DNA from: Dendrolimus kikuchii
Taxonomy: Eukaryota; Arthropoda; Insecta; Lepidoptera; Lasiocampidae
Direction: 5' to 3'
Length of the DNA stretch: 64,000 nucleotides
Assembly (NCBI GenBank): GCA_019925095.2
Contig: CM034409.1
Coordinates: 3,227,001-3,291,000 of the forward strand
This document shows positions 11,215-21,631 of this stretch, piece by piece. Both the position numbers and the translations under genes were made by a program. The number at the start of each line of letters is the position of its first letter. The first letter of the stretch is position 1. The notes below the pieces were generated by a model, which had not been told where the DNA came from, did no database searches, and saw only the letters and a program-made list of their open reading frames with translations.

Positions 11215-11457
11215 TGTTAAACTCGTATAAAACCTCTATTTCGCCATTGCTGGCGAGATAGAGAAAAATTATAAATATATTTAAATCTTGAAGTTCATGT
11301 TTGGAACGTTGTGAAAAATGTGCTCTATAATAAATCAATTGTAAAAATCTGCAATGTAAATTTACCTAAAATATAATATTGTTGAACTTAAAATCCGGAG
11401 TTTCCTTCGATTATCTGAAATACCACGGAACCTTGGCACCTAACACCAATTTCTCCA
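11215..11457 (+). repeat. BEL/Pao 3' LTR
   Basis: The 243-bp partner of the LTR at 7213, differing at about six positions (for example 'ataaatcaatt' against 'ataagtcaatt'). Confidence 0.9.
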
Positions 11458-12361
11458 CGCCCCGGTGTCGGGTACCATTCCCCTCAAAATAGGGACACCT
11501 AAGCAATGGAGCGTGCTAAAAGCATTTATTATTATTGACCAGTTTTATAGTAAAGAAAAATGTCTGAATTAGAGTTGGGTAGGACATGATTTTAAAATGA
11601 GTTTGTAAGAGTACCATGACATCTTGAACTGAACCAGTACAATGTACCACTTCACATGAGGCGAGGAGATTTGTATGGTTTGTACCGCGGCAGTACATTT
11701 GAAGGGATGAGGCCGGTGAGGCGGAGAGCGTCATTCCCTCATTTTTCCCATACAAAACGTCTAATTCGGAAATGTTCGTTAAGAATCGGATGTGATCGGC
11801 CTCAACCACTTCATTTTACTAGCAATCGTACATGTCATGTTGTCCCTCTTTGTCATGTGAATACCCGTAGAGGTGTTATTGTACTGTGGTCCTCGTTCCG
11901 TACTTCCTTTTACGTTTGACGCGTGAGTAGTAACGGGACAAAATTTTTGAAGTAATACAAATTTATATTTTGAGCCGTATCAGTACAAATCTATTTTGTA
12001 CAGGACAAATGTACTGCCTCACACGTGTACTACTTCATCACTAGTCTGAATACACAACTGAGTTTATAAATCTTTGTTTTACAAGAAAAGTCTCGTTCAG
12101 TGAGATTAAATGAGATTCCGTCATAAAACGTTTCTATTTTGGAAATAGTTGTAAGATAAATAAACCAGGACTGTACAACATGTAGGTACTCGTTGAATTA
12201 CTAGGGGAGCATAAAAGGGAATCGGTCCGTCCAAATCGTCTTGTTCCGGACAACTCGACCGAAATAATGGTTGCACGGGACACGGAAGATCGTTACGGTT
12301 TATATATGGTAGTATATGAGTAAGAGGTAACTTTATACTTGATTAGTTTTGGTATTTTTAT
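11458..12361. other. No gene recognised
   Basis: Unassigned. Loosely inverted words ('gtaccacttcacatgaggc' near 11642, 'gcctcacacgtgtactacttc' near 12016) may mark an old foldback element. The ORFs at 11516-11919 are mutually antisense and show no domain. Confidence 0.35.
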
Positions 12362-12671
12362 ATTTTTTTTTATTGCATGAATTCAGCAGACAGGCATACG
12401 GCCTATTTGATGTTAAGTGGTTACCATCGCCTATGGACATTTGCAACACCAAAGGCGTTACAAATGCGCTGCTGCTCTCTTAAGGAAGACTGGAACCTGG
12501 TCATCAATGCCGGAACACAACTCAAGGTTGTTATGGCGGCTCACTCTGGACCAGGGGTGGTAGCCATTCAGTCGGGCAAATACCCCACCACTTGGCTGTG
12601 GGTTGTTTTGTCGCCTCTTACAACAGGCCGCCCCAACGCAGGAAATTGTAATTCTGCGTTCCTGCACGATG
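12362..12671 (-). repeat. SINE family 1, near full-length antisense copy
   Basis: Runs from the reversed A tail ('ttttttttattgcatga') to 'ttcctgcacg', covering the whole family length with a few substitutions. Confidence 0.8.
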
Positions 12672-12789
12672 GTATACGCAATTCGGGAAATTAGATCGTA
12701 TAGAATCAGCAGTACAAATCGATAAACTTTACCTACATTTACCTTTAGGACAACTCAACTGAATACTAGCATGTGAAACCTTACAGTCA

Positions 12790-13137
12790 ATTGAGGGAAG
12801 ACCCAAGATGTTGATTAGTAGCGATCAGCTTATCAAGACAAAGCTTCAAAGCCTTCAGGTTGCTAGTCTATCAGTATTCTATAGGATTTGTTTCGGAGAG
12901 TTGGTTGAATTGTTCGACCTGGTTCCCCCTACACCATTCCATCTACAGACGACAAGGCGCTCTGGTCTACGCCATCGTTTCACAGTGGAAACACTACCAG
13001 TGCGAATGCACACCAAAATATACAATTACATAAACAGACCATATTTACAATATTTTCTAGGCAATACAATAGGCGGCCTTATCGTTCAAAGCGATCCAGG
13101 CAACCTTAATGAAAGAAATTTGAATCAGGCGATGTAG
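12790..13137 (+). pseudogene. LINE ORF2 C-terminal remnant
   Basis: Encodes 'QVASLSVFYRICFGELVELF' and 'RRSGLRHRFTVETLPVR', the C-terminal region of a non-LTR retrotransposon ORF2. The same protein continues further at 51550-51960 on the other strand. After 'PVR' this copy diverges into unrelated sequence. Confidence 0.65.
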
Positions 13138-13269
13138 GTGGTTCAGGAAAAAGGCAATAGATACATAAATACTCACACTATATATAAAAATCATCGAGAA
13201 ATAATGATCTAGAATTCTAGATGAATACCTAAGACAGAGGTTCGGGCCCAGTTTTTATTATAGTAGACC

Positions 13270-13745
13270 TTATTTGTGGCCAGTTCCTATATCTTACTAG
13301 TTATTCACTTGCCTTACCATCGATTGAATTTTGACATTACTTATATGAAGCTTCTATGTTTTAACCAATAGTAAGTCAAATGAGCGGTGAGTCAGATATA
13401 AGAATGGGCCATGACTCGTAATACTACTTGCTCGATCTTGATACCATTCGCTCAAAGATATCTCACTCATTGCCTGGTTTCTATATCTTACTATCCATTC
13501 ACTTGCCTTACTACTGTTTAAAATTAGACATAAACCTCATAAAAGTAATGTCAGGCGTGTACCGATAGTAAGGTAACCAATGGATTGTAAAATAAAGAAA
13601 CCTGGCTTTAACTCACTCAGTAGTAAATACATGTTCATGGCCGATTCTTATATATTACTAACTGTTCATTTGCCTTACTACTGGTTATAATTTGACATAT
13701 AAGCTTATGTCACATTTCAACCAATGGTAAGGCAAGTGAGGGAAT
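13270..13745. repeat. Tandem cluster of three foldback MITEs
   Basis: Three units near 13277-13410, 13478-13590 and 13640-13745 repeat the plan 'cctatatcttact...ttcacttgccttac', a centre with 'tttgacatta', then 'accaatRgtaagg'. In each unit the right arm is roughly the reverse complement of the left. A fourth copy is at 3635-3730. No ORF; non-autonomous. Confidence 0.65.
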
Positions 13746-13773
13746 GAATAGTATACATTATTTAGTATTTTAT

Positions 13774-14083
13774 CCGTGCAGGAACGGAGCTAGAATACAA
13801 TTTCCTGCGGCCGGGCGGCCTGTCGTAAGAGGCGATTTAATAACCCACAGCCAGGTGGTAGGGCATTTGCCCGACTGGATGGCTACCACCCCTGGTCAAG
13901 AGCATGCCGCCATAACAACCTTGAGTTGTGTTCCGGCATTAGTGACCAGGTTCCAGTTTCCCTTAAGAGAGCAGCAGCGCATTTGTAGCAACTTTGGTGT
14001 TGCAAATGTCCATAGGCGATGGTAACTGCTTTCCATCAAGTGGGCCGTCTGCCTGTCTGCTGATCTCCTGCAATAAAAAAAAA
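13774..14083 (+). repeat. SINE family 1, full-length sense copy
   Basis: A good reference copy: 'ccgtgcaggaacgg' to 'gatctcctgcaataaaaaaaaa'. 'ggcattagtgaccaggttcc' contains A-box/B-box-like words but they lie too close together for a normal tRNA-type promoter. Confidence 0.85.
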
Positions 14084-15984
14084 CTAATTTAAGAAATAAA
14101 TATACAAATACATACACATTTACATAGTCATATATATACAATAATACATTTTAAAATACATAAGTATAGCATGATTATATTGTGTTAATCAGACATAGCT
14201 ATTTGTGGACAAATAGTATTTTCTGAGCAAATTTCTAAATGTTGGTAAGGATTTGGCCTCTCTGAAAGTAAGAGGCAGCATATTCCAAAGTTGACAGTTT
14301 GCACTATAAAAGAATGATCATAATAGGATGAAGTGTGTGCAGGCGTCATAAGTTAGTAAGTGAATAGGTATTTTTCTAGGTAAACTTGCTCCATCTTCGA
14401 CCAAATCATTTTTCTATATGGGCATTTTGTAAATGCTAATTGGGAAGCACCACAAATTTGTGTTCAAATACAGATAATCGAAACGAACGTTGAAACTGAT
14501 ACTTTCTCCCCTCTAAGTACATAGAAATGGTATTAGAATAAAAGAGACGATATAATTCTCTTGGTTTTGATATGTAATAAACGTTGCGTTTGACAACTGA
14601 ACAAACCCGATTTTGACATGGAAAATTTCATCTCCCTGCGGTGGTTTAAAAAAAGGCATTTTTAATGTATAAATTAAATTGCATTAATAAATAATAATAA
14701 ACTACTTATTTAGTAATGGTAACTACTTTTTCATAACTATATAGGGCATAACATATTATTTCAAACTCGTTTTGTACATTTTTTTATGATGCTCAAGTCC
14801 TAAGTGAACACACAAACTACTATGGATACTACGTATAGTGAACATGTGTGAGTTTTTCCTTGTCTGTTTTTCTTATAAGAATTTGAAACACAGATACATT
14901 ATAATCTCATTAGATTTGTTATTTATTTTTTATTTAGGTTTATGGCTTGGCAGCTAGGCCTTTAAGCCAGATCTTAGTTTACAATATAGTTTCTTCATTT
15001 TTTTAAGCCTATGTGTAGCACAGCTGAACTGTAGGTAATCAGCTAGTGCCATTCATCGGAGTTCTAGTGACAACTCAAAAGGCCACATTTGACTATACAG
15101 TTCACATTTCTCACAAAACACATAATTATTACTCAAAAACTGGCAATATTCTACAACTATTGTTCATTTTAGAGTAATTTTACACATTTTTAGAAAATAA
15201 AACTGCACAGCACAACGTCTCCTTTCAGTTTCCGCCAAAAACTCTCATTGGATTTGTATCCAATATAAGCATAGATTATCACAGAATCGATTACATTTTA
15301 AATGAAGTACATTCGTTGGATAGTTTTTGAATTATCTGTATTTTTGTTGAAGTAAGCAAAAAAAATTGACAGTACGGGAATTTTGATGGCAGTTTGTGGA
15401 AAAAAATATTATTAAAAATGGACCCCGAACGAGGTAAATATTTAGCTTTTCGCAAACTCTGTAAAAGTAACTTTAAGCCACATCATTGAGTTGAACATAT
15501 GTTGTCGTAATTATTTTGCGAAGCCAGTAAAGCGTGGCAAATGGTAGGTACGCAACAGCCGCTGTCAGGTGTTTAATGTAAGTACTAAGTTTTTTAGAGT
15601 CCCGTAGTTGTGTTGGCAAAAACAGAACGCTTTTACTCCTTTAAAATCGTTGTGATTTGAAAGTCGATGAAACGAAAAAGCGACACTAAAAAGAGATAAA
15701 CACATAAATCTATAGGACTAAGCCTAAGAGAGAATAAGATACGAGTTTTACATTGCGCAGCACAGATTAATATAATAATAATAATCGGCAAACAAACACA
15801 CACATTGTATATCCTCAAATTAAGCAAGTTACGCTTGTGTTACAGATTAGAGTCAATAAGACCGATAATTATACATAGGTCTAATTTGGACCGAAATAAA
15901 GCTGATAATATAATACAATTTTGACTAAAACAGCGAAAAATTGAATGTGATACTTAAGAAAATTTAGTTATTATTTATTGCGAA
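14084..15984. other. Long AT-rich stretch without a recognised gene
   Basis: No ORF here has a domain or splice context. A 23-codon frame at 15417 ('MDPERGKYLAFRKL') is too short to support. 15650-15750 recurs at 47890-48010 ('gatgaaacg...gcgacactaaaaaga', 'taaatctataggactaagcc'), showing a dispersed repeat. Confidence 0.45.
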
Positions 15985-16215
15985 ACTGGCTTATTGGCAG
16001 ACGGCCCAGCTGATGGAAAGTGGTTACCATTGCGTATAACGGTTGCAACACTAGAGGCGAAAACGCGTTGCCATTTTTTAGACTGGGATAGGAGGGAAAA
16101 AAATGGGATATGATAGGAGGACATATGACCGGGATGGAATATAATGATCAGACAGGTGCATTGGGATAGCATAAGAGAGGGGGAAGTGTGCTATCGGAAC
16201 TACGTTTTCTGGCAC
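15985..16215 (-). repeat. SINE family 2, degenerate antisense copy
   Basis: 'gcagacggcccagctgatgg' and 'agtggttaccattgcgtata' (the LINE-type tail, reversed), then 'gggatagg' repeats. Compare 4772 and 56750. Confidence 0.55.
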
Positions 16216-17565
16216 TATATATTCTACATGACTTTCTGCAGGACAAATAAACCCATGAGGTTTCTGTGCCACAGTCGAATGTATTCTAATGTATACTTTT
16301 ATTTATTTATTTTAGTAGGTAAGGCTTACAGAAAAATAACGATATAAATTAACAACATAAATAAAAAGATTGCTAATTACAAGCCTTAGCATATAGACTT
16401 GCTCAGGTTAATTGGTGAAGATGTCGCCTGTCCCTATTAACAGAGTCAGATCTGCAAATCAGCAACTTTACAGGAGAGCGCTCTGTACTTTGAATTGCTT
16501 ATATTTTTTTTACTACAAGAATTATATTTTCAAAAAAAAAATTATATGTTAATATATGTTCGAGAGCTTATTTGCAATGCAATTAAATAACATTTTTACT
16601 TATCTAAATGTTTGAAAAGCTAGCTAGGCTTTGTTATCCGTACATGGGTCATCATGATTTGTCGGATCTGTCACATCCAACAAAGTTACATGGACAAACA
16701 TATTTATTCTTCGTAAGAAGTGCCACATACAACATTGTCATTAGTAAATCCTGTTTAAGTTTATGTCGTATTTAAATTGATATTATAAATTAAATCCAAT
16801 TTTTAATAAATTTGTTTCACAAATAACAAATAATCAAACATAATTGACAATTTAGGGACAAAATGAAAACAATCTCTGCCATAAAATTTGTTAAAATCAT
16901 TAATTATAAAGTATACCTGTATGAATGGCACTTAATAATCACATTTCAGGTTTCATTAGCTTAGATAATTAGTCTTAGTAATTTCTTTCTTACAAAAATA
17001 TTCCCCGCATACCCCCTCGCGCCCCGCTAATAACGTCGGGAGTTAACATTCGTCATTGTAATGGGAGATGGTGGCATATATGACATTGTTAATGTGGCTA
17101 TTTTAAAAACTGAGGAAAAATTACCTTTTTGTTGCTGCTATTTAAAAACAATGCTTTTTAGGGTCATTAGTGAAATAAAACCAAAATGTCGAAAATTGCA
17201 TATCCTACATTGTTAATAGGGACAGGCGATGTGTATGTGTATGTGTGTGTGTCAGTGTGTGTGGTTGATAATGAAGATTGGAAAATTGTAAAATTGAAAA
17301 GTGAGATTAAAAGATTGAAAAGAGAATTTGAATACATGTTAAGTAGTTTGGAAAAAACTAGTTTTCTTTGAAAAATTCTTTGTTCATTATATTCCTAATG
17401 AATAGTATAATTTCTAGTGTTGGGTTTAGTTACAAAGATATTAATGTCCAATTTTAGTGCTAGATCGTTAAATTGTAAGGCGCTGCGGAGAAAGAAAGAA
17501 TTTTGCCTATAGTTGGTGGATGCAAAGGGTACATACAGCAACTGTCTCTGCCTAATGCCCAAAAC
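16216..17565. other. No gene recognised
   Basis: AT-rich sequence. A short GT-rich microsatellite lies at 17228-17262. The ORF at 17186 is coil-like low-complexity sequence and is not supported. Confidence 0.4.
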
Positions 17566-17710
17566 AACTCATTGACTCTTCAGGTCATCAGAAGTCTGGT
17601 GCCTACCTCGGGCAACGGATCAGTATGGCGATCCAGCGAGGAAACGTAGCCAGCCTTCTGGGCACCTTACCCATAGAAAACGGTGATCTAGGCTCAGTAT
17701 TCTAGTTATA
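17566..17710 (+). pseudogene. LINE C-terminal remnant ('SLLGTLP' family)
   Basis: Nucleotide match to 32040-32190, which reads 'AYLRQRISMGIQRGNVASLL' then 'GTLPIEDGDLGSVFYL' and stop. A non-LTR retrotransposon ORF end with frame damage ('caggtcatcag' for 'gggtgatcag'). Other copies are at 23530-23830 (minus), 31895-32200 and 34462-34640. Confidence 0.6.
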
Positions 17711-17929
17711 GTCTTATATACTTAACGGTACTTAGTCAGTATATACTTAACTTATTTATATTGTATTGTACTCATAGTCCCATGGGTAGAATACAATATA
17801 AATAAGTTAAGTTTTCTGTTATTGTATTAGATTATTCATTGTAAAATAAAAAGTATTAGATGACATAAAGTTTTTTAATGTATATGAATGTAAGAATATT
17901 GGAAAATAAATTAAAAAAAAAAAAACGAA

Positions 17930-18782
17930 ATATGTGCTGGGACACATAGTAGAAGTGAAACTTCAACGGACAAGTGGAATAACGAATGGCAACAAAAATT
18001 TAACTTGAAGTTTTACAGGCAGGTTTTCAAATTGGACAAGTACATTAACAAGGGATGGAAGGTACACCGCTGATATAGAAAGAAGAGTGAATTTGGGGAA
18101 TAGTGTGAATGGAGCGTTAGGTAAACTTCTAGGCGCTAAGAACCTCAGCCAGAAGGCCCAGCTCACCGTACACAACGCGGTGCTGGTACCTACGCTCACG
18201 TATGGAAGCGAGAGTTGGGTATGGAAGAGAGAGCATGAAAGTAGAGTAAACGCGGTCGAGATGCGAGCACTGCGCAAAATCTGCGGAGTGACGCTCGCGG
18301 ACCGCGTTCGTAATACCGAAGTAAGAAAGAGAGTTGGTCTGAAAGAGAGTGTCGGGGTGAAGGTAAGGAAAGGAATGCTCCGGTGGTTCGGGCATGTGGA
18401 AAGAATGCATGATGAAAGAATGACTAAACAGATATACAATGCAAAGGTGGATGGATGCAGAAGTCGTGAAAGGCCACGACACACCTTCCATGATCAAATT
18501 GATCGTGTACTAGCAGAAGATGATGTCAGGAGCCTTAAGAACAGACGAGCTTGCATGACAAGAGTTATGAATGTCAAAGAGGCAAGTGAGGTGTGTAAGA
18601 ATAAGCCTAAATGGCACTCTGTTGGTCGTGCCTACCCCGCAAGGGAACTGGCGTGAAGTTATGTATGTGTGTACATTAACAATCTGCCCGTAAAGGTTCA
18701 AGTTTAAATTTTATTGCCATTCCTTTTTCCACTTGTTCGTTGAAGTTTCACTTTTACTACGTGTCCCAGCACACATTTCGAT
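17930..18782. repeat. Foldback element split by an RTE insertion
   Basis: The left arm (17933-18020, 'tgtgctgggacacatagtag' to 'gttttacaggcag') is the inverted complement of 18683-18772 ('ctgcccgtaaag' to 'cgtgtcccagcaca'). The short loop between the arms carries the RTE copy at 18051-18670. The right side continues to ~19050 as in the single copy at 34730-35095. Confidence 0.7.
18051..18670 (+). mobile_element. RTE-like LINE copy with 11-bp target duplication
   Basis: Same family as 1403-2138 with an intact frame here: 'RDGRYTADIERRVNLGNS', 'YGSESWVWKREHES', 'LRWFGHVERMHDERM', to the stop before (TATG)n. Exact duplication 'gtacattaaca' at 18040-18050 and 18671-18681. It is 5'-truncated, so only the ORF C-terminus remains. 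Confidence 0.9.
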
Positions 18783-19058
18783 TTTTCGCAGGTTTACTGC
18801 AAATTATGATTTGGTTAGGTTAGGTACATTTTAATGAATGCATGTTTTATTTTAACATATTTTGTTTTATCAAACAAAGAAACTGGATTTGATCCCGTAC
18901 CAATAAAAACATCCATAGTCTACTTTAAAACTATGCCGCCTCTCACCACGTCTAGTCTAAATTTATGCTGCTCCTCCACGCGGTCGTAACACTTTTTCGT
19001 GACAGAAAAATCCTAAGACCCCGTCTATATAGAAGTTTCACTTAAATATTCACTTGTC
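18783..19058 (-). repeat. Continuation of foldback element (matches 34730-34990)
   Basis: Reverse complement of 34730-34990, sharing 'gtcttaggatttttctgtca', 'cgaaaaa', 'gaggcg' and 'gcgaaaaatcgaaatgtgtg'. Unknown class, no coding capacity. Confidence 0.6.
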
Positions 19059-19554
19059 GTACTAAAAACGATTAACACAAGGCTGACTTTTTCACGCCGA
19101 TATATTGTGAGAGCGTGACATCCTGATCGAGATGATTCCAGCATTCGACTTGAGAATAATGTAAACGAGGTGTTGCATTACGTTGCAAAATTGAACAAAA
19201 ACTTATTCGTTGGTTAATATTCTTCCTGAATGTCCGGGGATTAACTAATTACTTTGCTGGTCACGGCGCTCGTTACCTATCCCTTCCTTATTTATCGTCC
19301 GCCTCTAAATATTAGCTTAGTGCGTAATCGCTTAATTATAGGGGTTAAAGGATTGCCTGTTTATAAGCATGTCCTTATTGCCGTACTCAGAATCGGAATA
19401 TCTGCCGTTAAAATTTAACAGGCTGACAAAACAAGTGTATTGAAAGAGCGTGGATGATAGAGTCGGTGCTGGTAGACCGCAACGTGCTTACCGTGATCCA
19501 ATCGCTTGCGATTAAAGAATGACCAGGTAAAAAGCACCTATAATAAACATGTAT
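19059..19554. other. No gene recognised
   Basis: Carries another copy of the 'ttcacgccgatatattgtga' repeat at ~19090. The rest is unassigned. Confidence 0.4.
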
Positions 19555-19558
19555 GTAT

Positions 19559-20016
19559 TGTTACATGCCGACAAAAGTGAATGCACACCTGCCTGCCATA
19601 AAGCACAGTTTATTATCTTCCCGCATGTGGACTTCTTTTGTTTACTTAGAAAAACAGCCTATTGTGTATTGTACTCGTTTATGGCCGTTCGCAGGAATAA
19701 TTAAGCAGGTGTGCGGATTACGTTTTCTGGGAAATCGCGTCGACGCTTGGCAGGTAGACAGATTGTATTTATATACAGGATAAAAGGAATGTCCGAACGG
19801 AGGGGTTAGGCAGTCAAGCGACGGTTACGATACGAGCAAGACGTGTACATTCGATAAGCTATATAGTGACGGACTTTGCGCGTGTTATTGAATCGTGCAG
19901 TTTGTACTGGTTGTGTACAGTTATATTTGTACCTGTGTTATACGTGTTTGTATAGTTCTAATAAATTCTATAGTAATTCCAACGGCATTTTTAATTCGAG
20001 TCCCACACTCGTAGCA
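19559..20016 (+). repeat. Solo LTR, family A, complete
   Basis: Begins TGTTACATG and ends TCGTAGCA, 458 bp, with an exact 4-bp duplication 'gtat' (19555-19558 and 20017-20020). It contains 'atttatatacaggataaaa' and 'taataaattcta' as TATA and polyadenylation signals. The partner copy is 1-266. No internal region, so it is a solo LTR left by LTR-LTR recombination. Confidence 0.85.
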
Positions 20017-20020
20017 GTAT

Positions 20021-20689
20021 GAAGAGTGTTGCGGACAGAGGAGCACACCTTTTCTACACGCCCCGCATACAGCCGACGCCTATACCTCGCACAGTTAGCA
20101 GCTAGGCTTCGGACGGAACATGGGATATAAGAAGCGGCTTTGGAGGCCGGAGCGATGCAAACATACATATTGCACAAGCGCTTGCACTTAACGGCACTTC
20201 TCTCTCTCTCTGCCATTCAGCCTTATATTCTCTGTTACTAGTTCATGTATAGTTTTAAAATAACTGTAAATATCAAAATTATAAGTCATACGACGAAGAA
20301 GCAGCTAGTTCCAATAATGAGATTAATGAACGTATATGAAGAACAAGATGTATGTCAAAATCGTAGCAAGTCGAAATCCATCGTCTCTGCATTTTTTAGA
20401 ATGGAACCTTATTGATTACTTATTGAAAGTCATGAGTCTACCACCGCTTCCAAAACAATTTTAGTTATTGTTAAAGGAGACGAAGCGGCGCAACAAAATC
20501 CCCAGCAACATATCTTTACTCCTAATAGTGTATGTCTTTGAAGACCACGGGCCATAAAATGGCCCGGACATTTGGAGGGCTTGCGTGGGGCCATGGCAAG
20601 GATAACACGTAGAGGCCCTTTGACAAATTAAATTTCATGTAAATGTGGCGTGACACTGACCGGTGATTATCCCTGTCTACACCATATAG
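20021..20689. other. Unassigned sequence
   Basis: 20021-20225 is GC-richer with a (TC)n run at ~20198-20212. No supported gene. Confidence 0.4.
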
Positions 20690-21160
20690 TAATGCACCCA
20701 AGGACAAGCCCCGGCCAGTGTAGGACTATTATGGGAAATGAGGACAAAAAGTACCAGGCTATTGGGGTGAACTGCTAGTGGTGCTAGAGGTCTGGGAATA
20801 TGGCGTCCGCCCTTCGCAATTTCAGGGAACATGGAAAAATGGTCAGACGGTGACTCGCCACTCCCTGCATGGGCCCCAAAAGATGCCATAGAAGACAGGG
20901 GAAAACATGGGTGTAAGTGGCTAAGGGGTGTAGAGAGGTGGGCTGCAAGTTCACCGAAGCTACTTCTGACGGAATGCCATTTATCACTTCCACCCCTGGA
21001 GCTTGAGACAGCTCTAGCGATCTCCACTCCGTGCCGGCTGGCTAAGGCTAGCACGGAGGCGGGGGCCTTGCCTTGACCCCCGTAGTCAGGTACGAGGTGT
21101 CGTTACTCACCTAAGGCTTCGCCACAAAGCCCCCTTGCGGGTTACTTCATAATTATTATT
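20690..21160 (+). repeat. LINE 3' end ending in (ATT)n
   Basis: Closely matches 38430-38880: 'ggacaagccccggccagtgt', 'gacggtgactcgccactc', 'tggagcttgag', 'cacctaaggcttcgccacaa', 'gccccct(t)gcgggt', then an (ATT)n tail. This layout fits an R1-like LINE 3' UTR. The ORFs inside are fortuitous. Confidence 0.55.
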
Positions 21161-21569
21161 ATTATTCGTCGTAGGTTTGATAAAGTGATTTACATAAATG
21201 ATTACTGAGACAGCTTGATGGCGATCGCATTGTCACGTATACACGTACAGAAAATTTACCTATACAATAGATGTAAAGAAGATACATTTTATTATAAAGT
21301 ACACTTTTTATTCTAGTTTCTGATCTTAATTATTGTTATGTGAATTTTTTATGATGCTATGGAAATAACGTCATCTAATAATGCCTTAAACGTTTAACCT
21401 AAATATTACTGATCATTTTATAATAGCAACTCACATAACACAATGTTTGCTCATCGAATTACGTAAGGCGCTTGCCTTTAGAGTACCAGTGTGATATTGC
21501 TCATAAATTATTTTACAACATTTTGATTGTATTTCTCATTATTTACTCGTTTATTTTTCTTGTTTACAG
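21161..21569. other. Intronic AT-rich sequence left of the mim exon
   Basis: No repeat recognised. It ends in a good polypyrimidine tract and acceptor ('ttatttttcttgtttacag'). Confidence 0.5.
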
Positions 21570-21631
21570 AACAGCGCGCCTATGTGGGAGGAGTTCATAT
21601 CCAAGGCGACGAAACTACATTCGGCACTGAA
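21570..21631 (+). CDS. mim: mim exon a (IMD domain)
   Basis: 62 nt, phase 0 at its start, ending two bases into a Lys codon. Acceptor 'cttgtttacag', donor 'gaa|gtaagt'. Encodes 'NSAPMWEEFISKATKLHSAL' plus the split Lys. The RTE insertion begins 15 nt into the following intron. Confidence 0.8.

Larger units (their letters stand above)
7213..11457 (+). mobile_element. BEL/Pao LTR retrotransposon, internally deleted
   Basis: Two 243-bp LTRs (7213-7455, 11215-11457) enclose a primer-binding site, one long open frame and a purine-rich tract. The LTRs differ at only about six positions, so the insertion is recent. The 4.2-kb length is short for BEL/Pao because RNase H and nearly all of integrase are missing from the frame. 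No target duplication is seen: the left flank is 'ccagg' and the right is 'cgccc', suggesting inter-element recombination or a rearranged flank. Confidence 0.9.

Noticed and set aside
13270..13745. CRISPR-like or other regular prokaryotic array
   Set aside because: The units are unequal, imperfect hairpins in a eukaryotic genome and fit foldback MITEs.
13774..14083. tRNA-derived promoter in SINE family 1
   Set aside because: A- and B-box-like words ('ggcattagtgacc', 'ggttccag') are about 15 bp apart, far closer than in tRNAs, so a tRNA origin is not claimed.
15417..15488. Short ORF 'MDPERGKYLAFRKL' as a first coding exon
   Set aside because: Only 23 codons, with no supporting neighbour exon and no recognisable family, although 'gag|gtaaat' inside it could be a donor.
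20677..21076. Overlapping 125-, 81- and 69-residue ORFs
   Set aside because: They lie within a GC-rich LINE 3' end that is repeated at 38430 without conserved frames.
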